64,000 nt of DNA from Corallium rubrum (GCA_964035015.1 OZ036002.1:8728143-8792142), one strand, 5' to 3'. Positions 10,190 to 41,183 are shown, numbered from the stretch's first letter. Notes: a model not told the origin generated them from the letters alone. A program made the numbers and translations.

Positions 10190-13100
10190 TAACCTAAAAC
10201 TTCATGTAAGAATGAGTGAAAATAACATAACATTTAACATTTTTTTTAATCATGATGCAGAAAAGAAAAGAAAAATACAAAAATACATCACGACAGGAAG
10301 TAAAGAGGTTAGCCCTATAGAAAACTCCCTAAATAAATAAGTAAGATAAATAGAATAGAAACAAAAAATCAAAAAAATAAATAAATTATCTAGATGCCTA
10401 AATAAAATTTAAGCCTACTTTTAAAAATGTTGAAGCTTTCCGCCTCTACAACAGACGATGGTAAATTGTTCCATTTAAATATAACCCTAACAAAAAATGA
10501 AAATTTGTAACAGTTTACTCTAGCAAGCTTAGTGTATAGTTTATATTTATGGTTTGAGCGTGTGGTGGATAGTTTTGTGAACTCAAAGAAATCCTCAAAA
10601 CGTAGATGACTTAATCCAAATACTATTTTATAACACTCAATGAGAGTGAAATAATCTCGTCGCACTGACAAAGTTGGCCATTGCAGTATCTTACAGCGGT
10701 CTTCATAAGACATATCGCCTCTGCGTTGGTTTAGAGCCAATCGAGATGCTCTTCTCTGAACTTTTTCCAGTGCATGAACGTTCTTAACAAGATATGGACA
10801 CCAGACGGGCACTGCATATTCTAAAATTGGTCTAACCAGGGATAAGTATAATAACGAAAAAACTGTATGGTTTGAGGTGCCTACAGTTCGTTTGATAACT
10901 CCCAGAACCTTGTTAGCTTTGTTTACTGTGATGTCGATATGTTTATTCCATTTAAGGTCATATGATATTGTAATCCCAAGGTCTTTACAACTTTTCACAA
11001 CTTTCAATGTATCTCCAAGTGAATATGATGGAGTAGATATATCTCGCGCATGAGTAATTCTCATGATCTCACATTTCTTAGTATTAAATTTTAACTGCCA
11101 TAGTTTAGTCCAATCACTCAAAGAGTCGAGATCTGTTTGCAAAGCTTGAACATCCTGGTCACGGTTTTTCAATTCTCTGTAGATTTTAGTGTCATCTGCA
11201 TACAGTTTAGCTTTAGATGTAATACCATTAGTCATATCATTAATGTATATCAAAAATAATATTGGCCCAAGAATTGTCCCTTGAGGAGTTCCAGACGTTA
11301 CAGGTGACCATTCAGAACAAGTTCCGCGGATTACAACACGTTGCAGTCGATGTGTAAGAAAATCTCTCAACCAGGCCAACAAACTACCATCAATACCATA
11401 ACTGCTCAGTTTTAAAAGGAGTCTCTCATGAGGAACACTGTCAAATGCTTTAGCTAAATCCAGAAAAATTACATCAGTTGGTACTCTTTTGTTTCGAGAG
11501 TTAGCCCAGTCATTGAAAGAATCTAGCAATTGGGTAACAGTTGATCTCCCTTTGAGATATGCAAACTGATTAGAATTTAGTACATTATGCTTGTTCCAGA
11601 AGTTAATCATTCTGTCACGAACAACCTTTTCTCCAAGCTTACAGATTATTGAAGTTAGAGAAATCTGACGGTAGTTTTCTCTACACTGCTTGGATCCTTT
11701 TTTATAGATCGGTGATATATCGGCCAGCTTCCAGTCTGTTGGTAATAGACTCAGATAAAATGATTTATTCAACAACTTAGTGATGGACGGTGCCAGTTCC
11801 GATGCACACATTTTTAATATTCGCGAGGGAATATAGTCTGGCCCAGGAGATTTGTCGGACTTTAGAGTTTGGAGATGTTTCTCAATTTCTTCAGTCGAGC
11901 ATTGAATTGAACTCAATTTTGATTCCACAATGAGGGCCTGCTCTGGAAAATTAACATAATCCTCAACCGTAAATGTTGATGAGTAATATGAATTCATGCA
12001 AGTAGCTATGCTCTGATCATCGGAAATAACAGTATCTCCAATTTTAATAGAAATAAGATCATTTGTACCTTTGCGCTTCGATTTCACATAAGACCAAAAA
12101 GGTTTCGGGTTGTTGTTTTCTTTCAACTCTTGTGCAAGGTCACCAATATACTTCCGCCGGGCTTCATTACATTGTTTCTTGAGAGTATTATTCAGGTTCC
12201 TGTATTTAACCCAAACGCTTTCTTTCATAGTTGTCTTGGCCTTTCTGTAGAGTGCCTTTTTCTTCTTACATAGTTTAATCAATTCGTTGTTAATCCAGGG
12301 AGCATTTGGTCTTTTATTCTTTACCTTAAACTTCGGTATACATTCTTCCACAGCAGAGAAAAACAGGTCCTTCCATGAAACCCAATTATTATTAATATCA
12401 TCATCCATAAGTGCACAGTTCCATGGGATAAAATGCATTAGCCTCTTCAAATGTTCCCAGTCAGCTTTTTTATAACAATAAACAAACCTCTTCGATTTAC
12501 GGACTTCATATGGCTCGTGAATTAGTCGGAACGTCACCGAGTTATGGTCCGAAAACAGTTCACCCACAGAAACATCATCGACGATATCCTCGTTCGTTGT
12601 CAAAACCAAATCTAAAATATTACTCTCTCTTGTCGGTTTATCGACAAGTTGTACCAGAAAATTGTCATGGATTATATCAGCAAGCAAAACATATTGTTCT
12701 GTAGCGTTCAGTGGTCGCGAATTAAGCCAGTCAAAGTCACTCAAATTAAAATCACCTACAAGTACTATTTCTGATGTTGAAATCATACTGAGTGCGGTGT
12801 GAAGATCTTCTAAAGGTTTAGATTCGCTATTCGGAGGCCTATAGAAAACTCCCAAAGTAATTAGTCTGTTTGAGTGAGAGTAAATGTCAACAAACATTAG
12901 TTCTGATTCACTTTGTAGATCATCTCTGGGTAATACTTTAATGGAGTCTGTCGTTGCTATCAGCACGCCTCCACCCAAACGACCGCGAACTAATCTATCA
13001 CGTCGAAATACTGAATAGTTTGTAGGGAAAATTTCCTCGTTATTTACCGAGGCGTCCAAATGAGTTTCTGTTAAGACTATTATATCATAGTGTTTAGTGG

Positions 13101-13600
13101 CGATCTCGAGGTCAAGCAGATGTCTTTTATTCACAATACTTCTTGCATTAGCATAGAAGACCGACAAACCATTTCGACATACGCTTGAAGTTTCGTTATT
13201 AATCCTAGTACTGCTTGATTGTGAGAGATCCTCAGGACCTGGATTTAAGCTTATATCCCCGCTTTTAACTAACCTTTGAATTTGCGTAGTAGCCACTGAG
13301 TTTGAATAGTACTTGATCCGCGAGGAGAAATAGCCCTTCCCACGAATAGTTGAACCACAGTGGGTAGTCGTATCATTTAGCGGAATATAGCTTAACCAAG
13401 GTATTACTTCGTTCAGGTTCCTTTTGAGCTGGTCAAAAAAGAGCGAATTTTGTCCATGATTACAATTACTTGTACTACATCTGTATACTCCACCCCAAAA
13501 GAGTCCATAAGTCAACACAAGGACATAGATGAACCGACAGTAAAAAACACGTCTGTCCGCCATCTTGTTCTTGATTCTTCCATGCAAGTCTTTTGGAAAT
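10190..13600 (-). mobile_element. full-length CR1/L2-like non-LTR retrotransposon
   Basis: A single long ORF (10390-13587) is followed on the minus strand by a short AT-rich 3' region with ATTTATTTATTTTTTTGA. The 5' edge lies just beyond the start codon, near 13590-13600, where an unrelated plus-strand RT relic begins. The exact 3' edge is unclear and is placed by the change to a repeat shared with 7470-7520. The preserved ORF makes this the youngest LINE in the window. No long target duplication could be assigned by eye. Confidence 0.75.
10390..13587 (-). CDS. LINE polyprotein: 2A-like peptide, AP endonuclease, reverse transcriptase (1065 aa)
   Basis: Residues 15-34 form a hydrophobic segment near the N-terminus. 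Residues 111-118 read DISLNPGP, a 2A-like ribosome-skipping signal. The AP-type endonuclease spans roughly 137-355, with YANARSIVNKR, LTETHLD, GVFYRPPN, VGDFNLSDFDW and SDHNSV all present. The reverse transcriptase spans about 590-850, with FLDLAKAFDSVPH, TPQGTILGPILFLIYINDM and the catalytic LYADD (YADD at residues 796-799). The C-terminal region has the usual SLVRPILEYAVPVW and WNNLPSSVV motifs. No stop or frameshift interrupts it, so the enzyme may be active. It nicks target DNA and copies its RNA in place. It has one ORF, with no separate ORF1; the ~117 residues ahead of the 2A site take that place. The start at 13587 gives the longest frame; Met9 is an alternative. Confidence 0.93.
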   Translation of the reverse strand: MHGRIKNKMADRRVFYCRFIYVLVLTYGLFWGGVYRCSTSNCNHGQNSLFFDQLKRNLNEVIPWLSYIPLNDTTTHCGSTIRGKGYFSSRIKYYSNSVATTQIQRLVKSGDISLNPGPEDLSQSSSTRINNETSSVCRNGLSVFYANARSIVNKRHLLDLEIATKHYDIIVLTETHLDASVNNEEIFPTNYSVFRRDRLVRGRLGGGVLIATTDSIKVLPRDDLQSESELMFVDIYSHSNRLITLGVFYRPPNSESKPLEDLHTALSMISTSEIVLVGDFNLSDFDWLNSRPLNATEQYVLLADIIHDNFLVQLVDKPTRESNILDLVLTTNEDIVDDVSVGELFSDHNSVTFRLIHEPYEVRKSKRFVYCYKKADWEHLKRLMHFIPWNCALMDDDINNNWVSWKDLFFSAVEECIPKFKVKNKRPNAPWINNELIKLCKKKKALYRKAKTTMKESVWVKYRNLNNTLKKQCNEARRKYIGDLAQELKENNNPKPFWSYVKSKRKGTNDLISIKIGDTVISDDQSIATCMNSYYSSTFTVEDYVNFPEQALIVESKLSSIQCSTEEIEKHLQTLKSDKSPGPDYIPSRILKMCASELAPSITKLLNKSFYLSLLPTDWKLADISPIYKKGSKQCRENYRQISLTSIICKLGEKVVRDRMINFWNKHNVLNSNQFAYLKGRSTVTQLLDSFNDWANSRNKRVPTDVIFLDLAKAFDSVPHERLLLKLSSYGIDGSLLAWLRDFLTHRLQRVVIRGTCSEWSPVTSGTPQGTILGPILFLIYINDMTNGITSKAKLYADDTKIYRELKNRDQDVQALQTDLDSLSDWTKLWQLKFNTKKCEIMRITHARDISTPSYSLGDTLKVVKSCKDLGITISYDLKWNKHIDITVNKANKVLGVIKRTVGTSNHTVFSLLYLSLVRPILEYAVPVWCPYLVKNVHALEKVQRRASRLALNQRRGDMSYEDRCKILQWPTLSVRRDYFTLIECYKIVFGLSHLRFEDFFEFTKLSTTRSNHKYKLYTKLARVNCYKFSFFVRVIFKWNNLPSSVVEAESFNIFKSRLKFYLGI

Positions 13601-13813
13601 TTCTTTCAGTCTATATCTTCAAGACATAAGTATAATACTAGGCTTGCTTCTAAATCAACTTATTATATCAATCAAGTGAGAACAAATTACGGAAAATTTA
13701 ACATTCGTTTTGCTGCTGTAGCAGTCTGGAATGAACTAGATGAGAATATGAAACCACTTATTCTAAATAACTCTCGAGAACTCTCGTCACGGACATTACG
13801 AAACATTAAATAA
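13600..13813 (+). pseudogene. C-terminal relic of another LINE, plus strand
   Basis: The frame reads HKYNTRLASKSTYYINQVRT, NYGKFNIRFAAVAVWNELDE, NMKPLILN, the conserved tail of CR1/Jockey-type polyproteins (R-x-W-N-x-L-P equivalent). It starts where the minus-strand LINE's 5' end lies, then merges into the 80-bp TCTCGAGA repeat. It is a truncated dead fragment, head-to-head with the intact LINE. Confidence 0.6.
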
Positions 13814-13860
13814 GAATGAGTGAAAATGCTCATATTACTAATCAAAATAACTCTCTAACG
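13768..13860. repeat. copy of the TCTCGAGA 80-bp repeat (inverted relative to 7330)
   Basis: CTCTCGAGAACTCTCGTCAC, GGACATTACGAAACATT, AAATAAGAATGAGTGAAAATG and ATTACTAATCAAAATAAC form the reverse complement of the unit at 7345-7440. Confidence 0.7.
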
Positions 13861-14509
13861 CAGTAGACCGCGCGGTAATGTCGTTGTTTTGGCCAGAACG
13901 ACTCAGAAAATTTGACACAGGGTTTGCGACAATCCTGCCTAACTCCTCTGTATTCAGATTACTCATTTGCGCAAACAACGAAACGTTTACGACTAACTTG
14001 GCTTTAATCACGACTTAGCTTGGCTTGACAAGAATCACAGTCACCAGTCAGCAACGATGCAATCGCACGTGACGGAATAATCTTGCGCACTGCGCATATA
14101 AGTTGCGCATATCATTCAAACTGCTTATATGTAAATAAACAATTGTTTCTTTACATGTAAGCATTATTTACATGCGCAAAAAGATTGTTTATATAGAATC
14201 GATTTTCTTCGTTGTTGTGGCTGCCAAGTAAATGAAACATATAAAATGAGTTGTTTACACAGAGATGTTTGCTATATATCGTTAACCACCAGCCGTAACG
14301 TGAAAAATTCTAAATAAACATTTAGTGAAGAATGCTTATTTGCATAGAAGCATTTGGCGTGAAATGATTATTTATAAAGAAACATTCTGTGAAGAATGTT
14401 TGTTTGTAAATAATCACAATGATTTAAAATGTTTGTTTGTAAATAATCAAAATGGTTTAGAATGATTATTTGTAAATAATCAACAATTTTTTGTGATTGT
14501 TTGTAAACC
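13861..14509. other. AT-rich spacer with short ATTTGTAAATAATCA tandem motifs
   Basis: No gene. From about 14330 to 14510 the motif TGTTTGTAAATAATCA and variants recur four to five times at ~50-bp spacing, each ending in GAATG or AATTG, forming a degenerate tandem repeat next to the inverted arm at 14510. Confidence 0.5.
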
Positions 14510-14960
14510 ATGAAAAATTGAATGCTAAAATTTGTTAAATAATTTATTTACACCTGGCGACTCATAGGTATTGCATGATAATGCTTCATTGTTTGTTAAA
14601 TTTAAATCCATCATGAACTGATTTATTTGGCCAATGCGCACTGATTGCTTGCTTCTCGCACATGACTATACGAGGAAACGTGATGGCGTGAGCATGACGA
14701 CAACCTGATTTAAATTGACAAGCAAAATTCCCATACTATATTCAAAGTTTAGGATTAATACAGCTTAAAATGATAATCGAACTGCCTGTAAATACGACAA
14801 AGCCACAATACGATAAAATGCCCATCTACTCTTACTCATTTTAAAAAAATATCAAGGTTTACTAGTTTAAATAGGCATCGCAGATTCCAAGCAAAACAAA
14901 GTACTATTTTGCGACGCCAGTTTCTTTGAAACAACAGAGAAAACATCAAAACAAAGATCA
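14510..14960 (-). repeat. inverted arm matching 5290-5725
   Basis: Reverse complement of 5290-5725, running through ATTTATTTACACCTGGCG, the CATGACTATACGAGGAAACG segment and TTTTGCGACGCCAGTTTC. Identity looks high with scattered substitutions. Confidence 0.7.
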
Positions 14961-15172
14961 ACGTTTACCCGAACACTCGATTGTGGCTTAGGCAGGGTTT
15001 GTAAGGCGATAAAATCATTTGAAACGTCAACATATAGTCCGTTTGAATGTGAGAATATGAAGAATTTGAAGAAAAGTTCACTTAAAAACCTCAGTAAACG
15101 CAAACGCCCCCCTCCTGAAATTGGGGAAATGAAGTCGCAGAAACGGCGTTCGTATGGTGTTCTGGTTATAGC

Positions 15173-15356
15173 CTAGTTCTCATGTCGCCGACCGTCGCCG
15201 ATCCATGATTCAGATGCATGTTAAGTAATAAAGAACAATGCAGAAAAGCACTGCTTTCTGCATTGTTCTTTATTACTTTTCTTTTTTACCGTTTTAACAT
15301 GCATCTAAATCACAAATCGGCGACCGTCGGCGACATATGAGAACCAGGCTTCTATA
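15173..15356. repeat. long-hairpin foldback repeat, copy 1
   Basis: AGCCTAGTTCTCATGTCGCC and GGCGACATATGAGAACCAGGCT are inverted ends. Inside, GATGCATGTTAAGTAATAAA and AAGAACAATGCAGAAAAGCA pair with their complements across a short loop. A second copy lies at 51497-51655. Confidence 0.75.
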
Positions 15357-15769
15357 GAGGTTTGGAAACTAATCCAAAGTGATTGTTCTGTTTTTGTTCA
15401 AGTTTATAAAAATTTGTGCAATTTCACGGTATTGTATTTTCTGTAGAATGAAGCAGTCGTCCAATAGCAACGCTCGGGTTTAACTCGGGCGTCACGTGTT
15501 GTGGTGCTTCATCGTCACGTGTCCATTGAATTTACTTCGATATAAGGAACTCCATTGTCAGTTCAACATGGCCATGCTCCATGTTGAAAGACAATAGAGC
15601 TTCCAAACCAAATGGGTTTTTTAACTGTGGTGGTAAGGAACGACTTCGCTGGGCTTTTGCCTATGACGTCATGGGATCAGTCGGAATCTCTCGGAAGCTG
15701 TTCGGAATGACGTAATACATACAGGGGTAACAGGGGTGAGAAAAAGCTAAGGAGCCGGAGATCGAGTAA
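15357..15769. other. spacer, no gene recognised
   Basis: Contains an ATGTTGAA...TTCAACAT palindrome near 15565-15590 (CAACATGGCCATGCTCCATGTTG). A GACGTCATGGGATCAGTCGG segment follows. A similar ATTCCGAAAAGCTTCCG-type phrase is seen inverted near 4040 (TGACGTAATACATACAGGGG here, CCCCGTATGTATTACGTCA there), so repeat material is shared. Confidence 0.4.
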
Positions 15770-16015
15770 TAGCCTGCGTAGCTGGCGGTATTAGGGGGTT
15801 CGGGAACCCCCTAACACCGCTAGCCTGGTACCCTGGCCCAATTTCAAAAGAAATATGGGCCAATTTGATGTCGCGTCATCAGAGCTAAATCCACTGATGA
15901 CGATTGTAGTTTTACTCATAGCCAATAAAAACGTGCGAAATTTTAACCAACAGGAAAGCAGAAATCTTTAGTGATTACCTGGCCCATGCTATAACACCGC
16001 CAGCTACGCAGGCTA
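15770..16015. mobile_element. MITE with TAGCCTGCGTAGCTGGCGGT ends
   Basis: 20-bp terminal inverted repeats (TAGCCTGCGTAGCTGGCGGT and its complement at 15996-16015) are flanked on both sides by TCGAGTA, a likely 7-8 bp target duplication. A second inner palindrome (AGGGGGTTCGGGAACCCCCT) lies at 15792-15811. It is non-coding. Confidence 0.7.
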
Positions 16016-16623
16016 GTCGAGTACTGAAGGTCACTGATCCCAATAAAACTGGATATAGGACATGGGGTCGAATTTAGCGTGCCAGCTGTAAGATGGGCGC
16101 CACTAAAGTTCATAAGATTTCGTTGATTGAAAACAGACAAAAAGAGTTATTTTAAGAAAATTTACACGAATGTAAGGACACAAGAAGTACTCAATAAGGT
16201 TTAAGACACTAATTTCTTGCAATTATTTCTATTACTGAGCTGTAAAACATTTAAATTTCGTTGTTTTTCTTCAGTGCCGAAAACGATAAAATCTACGAAG
16301 AATTCAATTCCAAGTCTTAAATTGTACCTTTCATAGTAATCTTAACGCCTTAACAATATCTCGTGTTGTGTACTTGCCATCTTTTGACTGTATTTGTTGT
16401 TAAACAGTGAAAACTAAACGAACCGGCATCTGTTGTTTGCTTTACGGCTTTTCAGTTATATGATGCACAGATGACGTCGCAACGCACGTCTTCTGTACAA
16501 GATAACAAAAAATGGAATACAATACAAAAATTTAAAAGGTTCCATTGCTATTGAGTAAAGAGTGACTGAATATACGACAGTGCGTTGAGAAGTGTGCGAT
16601 TTTTTCATGTCTTCAACACTAAC

Positions 16624-37176
<20,553 letters not shown>

Positions 37177-37560
37177 GACTGGTATTGTACGGTTATTTCG
37201 AGTACACCGCCGTTGAACGTGTTGGATCAAATTTAATCATGCAACTCAGCACTCCTTCAACGCTCAACAACTAATTTCGCGCCTTAATTTACCGCAAAAT
37301 CGACGGCCAACAAGCTGCAACAAGTGGCGCTAAAAACATCGCGTCAAAACTGTCAGTCAAAAATGTCGCGTCAAAAACGTCGATTTCGCAAGAAGTTAAC
37401 CGTGATCTTATTGGCTATATAAGTAACCAATCACATTGTCACATTGATTTGTTGATAGTGCGTGATAATTAGTGATTTGGTAACTTGGTGATTGAAGGGG
37501 GATGGTGGTTGTTGGGACTGGTGGGTGAGTGGTGATTGGGGGGATTAGTATAAAATGGTA
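37177..37560. promoter_or_regulatory. region upstream of ADSS, probable promoter
   Basis: Directly upstream (minus-strand sense) of the ADSS start. It shows several GACGTTTTT/GTCAAAA phrases around 37320-37390 and a short TATATAAG at 37414 on the plus strand. No defined TATA box could be assigned. Inference from position only. Confidence 0.3.
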
Positions 37561-37995
37561 ATAGACGACTTTCAGGCTCATGCGCAGTAGCAACTTTACT
37601 TCAAATTTTCATCGGGGGTAAAAACAACTGTTTTAGCTGGAAAGATCATATTAAAAATAGTAAAAGTGCAAAGTTTAAAATAAATCGGACAAATAGTGCG
37701 AAAGCTACGCTCTTCGGACGTTTTGCTCTCCACTAGGGATTTAATAGGGATTTTGGCTTGGCGTGCAACTCCCGCCCGCCAAGCCAAAATCCCTATTAAA
37801 TCACTAATAAATCCCTGTTGGAATGGTCAACTTTCCGCTTGTGAAACTTTTCCATTTGTTAAGCAATTCGTTTCAAACTTTGCACTTCTACTATTTTCAA
37901 TATGTTCGTTCCAGCTAAAACAGTTGTTTTTATCTCCGACGAAAATTTGAATATTTGTTGCTACTGCGCATGATCGTGAAAGTCGTCTATTAGTA
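37559..37995. mobile_element. foldback MITE, TA target duplication
   Basis: ATAGACGACTTTCAGGCTCA ... GAAAGTCGTCTAT, flanked by TA. Arms of ~130 bp share GCGCAGTAGCAAC, TTTTCATCG and CAACTGTTTTAGCTGGAA. A second nested palindrome, GATTTAATAGGGATTTTGGC and its inverse, sits at 37737-37803. Confidence 0.8.
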
Positions 37996-38446
37996 ACAGT
38001 CAAAAAATTAATACAAAATCGCACCTGAATTACGAGAAGTATTTATGTATAATTCCACTCGTTCTTTAATTATTTTTTTTTATTTTTTCGCATCAATCTT
38101 ACTTCAATATTTACACAAATTTTTTTTTGGAAACAGGCTTGCTCATTTACTACAGTCAGCGTCAGTGCAACAAACTTGAGGCTGAGCGTTTAAAAAACTT
38201 AACAAAATTCCCTTCATGACATTCTTTGTAAATTACATCTTCAAACCAACCACTTCGCCGAATTGAATATATTGCCTTATATTTTTGAAAACCTCAACGT
38301 TTAGCTATCAGAACTTAATTCACACTTCATAATCCATTGCCAAACTGAACAAGTGTTTCAAGTCTGACAGTTTAAGGTGCATGAATCAATTCTCCAATAT
38401 TTTTTCCTGTTTGAAATGTTAAAACATTTCCCAACAGAAACTCTGG
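37996..38446. other. AT-rich spacer downstream of the SPEC3 gene
   Basis: Probable 3' untranslated and intergenic sequence of the minus-strand SPEC3 gene. Minus-strand ATTAAT/AATAAA-like polyadenylation signals are abundant, so no single one can be chosen. Confidence 0.35.
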
Positions 38447-41183
38447 CTACACACCATTGTCTGCTTTAGATGGTGGTTTAACTGACAAATGAATGGAGGG
38501 TATGATTTCTGCAACATTTGCTTGGGAAGCAGAAAGTTGGCCTTTTTTGTAATTACCTGAAAAATTTAAATAAAATTTGCTTGCTTGCTTCTTTGATTGT
38601 TTGTTTGTTTGTTTGTTTGTTCGTTCGTTCGTTCGTTCGTTCGTTCGTTCGTTCGTTCGTTCGTTCGTTCGTTCGTTCGTTCGTTCGTTCGTTCGTTCGT
38701 TCGTTCGTTCGTTCGTTCGTTCGTTCGTTCGTTCGTTCGTTCGTTCGTTCGTTCGTTCGTTCGTTCGTTCGTTCGTTCGTTCGTTCGTTCGTTCGTTCGT
38801 TCGTTCGTTCGTTCGTTCGTTCGTTCGTTCGTTCGTTCGTTCGTTCGTTCGTTCGTTCGTTCGTTCGTTCGTTCGTTCGTTCGTTCGTTCGTTCGTTCGT
38901 TCGTTCGTTCGTTCGTTCGTTCGTTCGTTCGTTCGTTCGTTCGTTCGTTCGTTCGTTCGTTCGTTCGTTCGTTCGTTCGTTCGTTCGTTCGTTCGTTCGT
39001 TCGTTCGTTCGTTCGTTCGTTCGTTCGTTCGTTCGTTTGTTCGTTTGTTTGTTTGTTTGTTTGTTTGTTTGTTTGTTTGTTTGTTTGTTTGTTTGTTTGT
39101 TTGTTTGTCTCTTCGCTTATTTGCTTCTCTACATAAGTTCATTATATAAAAAACACACTTACTTGAATGACCAACGATAGCACATCCCCAAATAATACTC
39201 CAAAACCAGCCAATAAAAATAAACATGACAGTAATTAACTGGCAGAGTCCGATGATAATGTTTGTAATAGAGATATTGGCCATTTTGAGACAGCTCTCTT
39301 TCTTGTAGTAGAAACAGAAAACAGAACATCCGGATACAATAGTGCCTTTACAAGAAAAGGAGAACGTTGCACGTTCAATGCATGATTGCAAAAAAGTTAG
39401 CCGACTTTCCATGCCAGCTAGTTATAGTGTGATTTTATACAGAATAGGCTGAATAGTAATATGGGGTAAGCATGTGCATGACCTTGCTGCTTGAATAAAA
39501 AATAACTGTAGATAGCCTATTAAAATAGGCCTGGTTTAGTCGACCATTTATCCAAATAGTTTCAATTTGAATTCTCAAACAGACAACCAAAAACTAAACT
39601 AACTCAAACTCCTTACTATAAATACTTCTGGCAGTTTTTATTCGCCGCCAAAAGCAAATTATATACGTACAGCTAGTACTAGCCTAAATACATAATTATA
39701 ACAATCGAAATATAGTAAAGCGGTTAGATATACTGCTGAACCAGAGAAGTAGTCTAACGTTTCGAGCGAAGGCCCTTCTAACCTTACTATATTTCGATTG
39801 TTGTTTCAACTGACTGCCTACGCAGCACGCTACTTTTATTACATAATTATATACAGCTGACGTATGTGAAATCGTAACCGCACGTTTGGGTTACTGTGGT
39901 TTCTAGTCAATAGGTTACGAGCATTGGTTACAAGTTTATCGGAATCAGTACATACAAAACTCGTTACTAAGCTCTTGGCTAGAACCGCAGCCGGGTCGGG
40001 TTGCTAATATCTTCAGAAATTGTCGAATCTCTTTCATTTACCACATTTGTTATGCCTGTGGTGCGCCAAAATGATGCCTGTGGCCCGCCAAAATTATGCC
40101 TGCGGCCCGCCAAAATGATGCCTGTGGCAACTTGCGTATAACCGGTTCGATTCCTGGTTTTAAAATATAGACCATATTCATAAATGGCCGTGGAATTAAT
40201 ATTCTTTTGGAATAAATAGCCTTTTCGTGCGAAATTCAAAAGAATCTTTACTCTAAAACGAGCTAGTCAGATGGGCTAATTTATATGCACATAAACGGAT
40301 TTTAAATCGTCGGCCATTTATGAATAAAGTCTATTCTTACCCTCGAAATTTTCTTTCACCAAAAATCCCCAGAACACACATGCACATAGAGTGCATGGTA
40401 AGTCTATTTCGTGCAAGATACTTGATTTTGCACCATAACTCGTATTGGGAGTAAATGGCATAAAAATTAACGATTGTCTAGCCAAATGAAAATCATATAT
40501 TATTATTGCTTGTATGCATTATGCATGTATGTATGCTTATTACATCACTGTGTAACCCAAATAATATCCCTGCTCTGCTGGTGGGCATAAAAAATATTTT
40601 AAAAAGAAAAGCTATAAAAATGCAATAAAAGCCGTGTTCTTACTCAGTACGGCTGCATGCATCGTCTGAATTCCCGCTGACTGATCATGACCGCTTTTTA
40701 CATGCCCACTTTGCCACACAACATCCTGCAGTATAATTTCAATAGTTCATACATATGTAATTTCCTCCTAGTTCTATCGCCTGGCAGAATATAGAAAATT
40801 TTTGGCATTGTAAAAGAAAAAGGGCGCGAAACGATTATATATAGCTGCCTGTTCATAGAATTAATTGCGACTATGTTATAAAATTAAACCGCTATACTAA
40901 AAGACAAATTGTTAAACTAGAATACTTCTAGCCGGATACATGGACCTATGACAAGACTAATAATTTTACGTGTTTCTTATAAAATATTGAAATGTACATG
41001 ACATTTACCTGATCCAGGAATAAAGACGTTTGCGACGAGGCAAAAAATAGCCAGAGGTTTAGGGATTACAGGAATGACGACGAGATTATAGCCGTGAGGT
41101 TTGCTTGCGGTTTTATTTTCATCTGTATCAGATCCCACTGATTCATCGTCGACTTCAATATCATTTCGAATTTTGTGACTCAT
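38447..41183 (-). CDS. STUM: SPEC3/Stum family membrane protein, three exons, 155 aa
   Basis: Exons in coding order: 41009-41183, 39163-39345, 38447-38556. All introns are GT-AG with phase 1 junctions; donors are GTAAAT and GTAAGT. An acidic N-terminus (MSHKIRNDIEVDDESVGSDT) precedes two hydrophobic segments: PKPLAIFCLVANVFIPGSGT, IVSGCSVFCF, and IIIGLCQLITVMFIFIGWFW, SIIWGCAIVGHS. This N-FIPGxGT...GxFQLIT...GWxWSIxWG layout is the SPEC3/Stum domain (Drosophila Stumble, sea urchin SPEC3, linked to mechanosensory neurons and cilia). The third exon gives a short cytoplasmic tail ending KADNGV. Intron 2 contains a ~490-bp TTTG/TTCG microsatellite open in most frames. An in-frame upstream Met (41201) is possible. 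Confident family call; function inferred from homologues. Confidence 0.85.
38597..39107. repeat. (TTTG)n-(TTCG)n-(TTTG)n microsatellite
   Basis: About 6 TTTG units, then about 104 TTCG units (38621-39035), then about 18 TTTG units. The TTCG core contains one CpG per 4 bp. Whole tract lies in intron 2 of the SPEC3 gene. The RTNE and SFVR frames are artefacts. Confidence 0.97.
39705..39800 (-). repeat. Penelope-like terminal fragment
   Basis: AATCGAAATATAGTAAAGCG and its inverse TACTATATTTCGATT enclose, on the minus strand, GAAGGGCCTTCGCTCGAAAC, GTTAGACTACTTCTCTGG. This hairpin followed by CGAAACG is a phrase I associate with Penelope-like LTRs. Fragment only; intron 1 of SPEC3. Confidence 0.4.
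40052..40132 (+). repeat. 22-bp tandem repeat, ~4 copies
   Basis: ATGCCTGTGGCCCGCCAAAA repeats with small changes, in intron 1 of the SPEC3 gene. Confidence 0.85.
40166..40334. mobile_element. MITE with TTCATAAATGGCC ends, copy 2
   Basis: CATATTCATAAATGGCCGTG ... CGGCCATTTATGAATAAAGT. Same family as 36277-36462, opposite orientation. Confidence 0.75.
40335..41008. other. intron 1 of SPEC3, nothing recognised
   Basis: AT-rich, with a TGTATGCATTATGCATGTAT stretch near 40510. No gene. Confidence 0.4.

Noticed and set aside
38518-39412. 321-aa and other long ORFs of RTNE/SFVR repeats
   Set aside because: Pure microsatellite translation. Only the exon pieces of the SPEC3 gene inside the minus-strand frame are real, and they are separated by GT-AG junctions.
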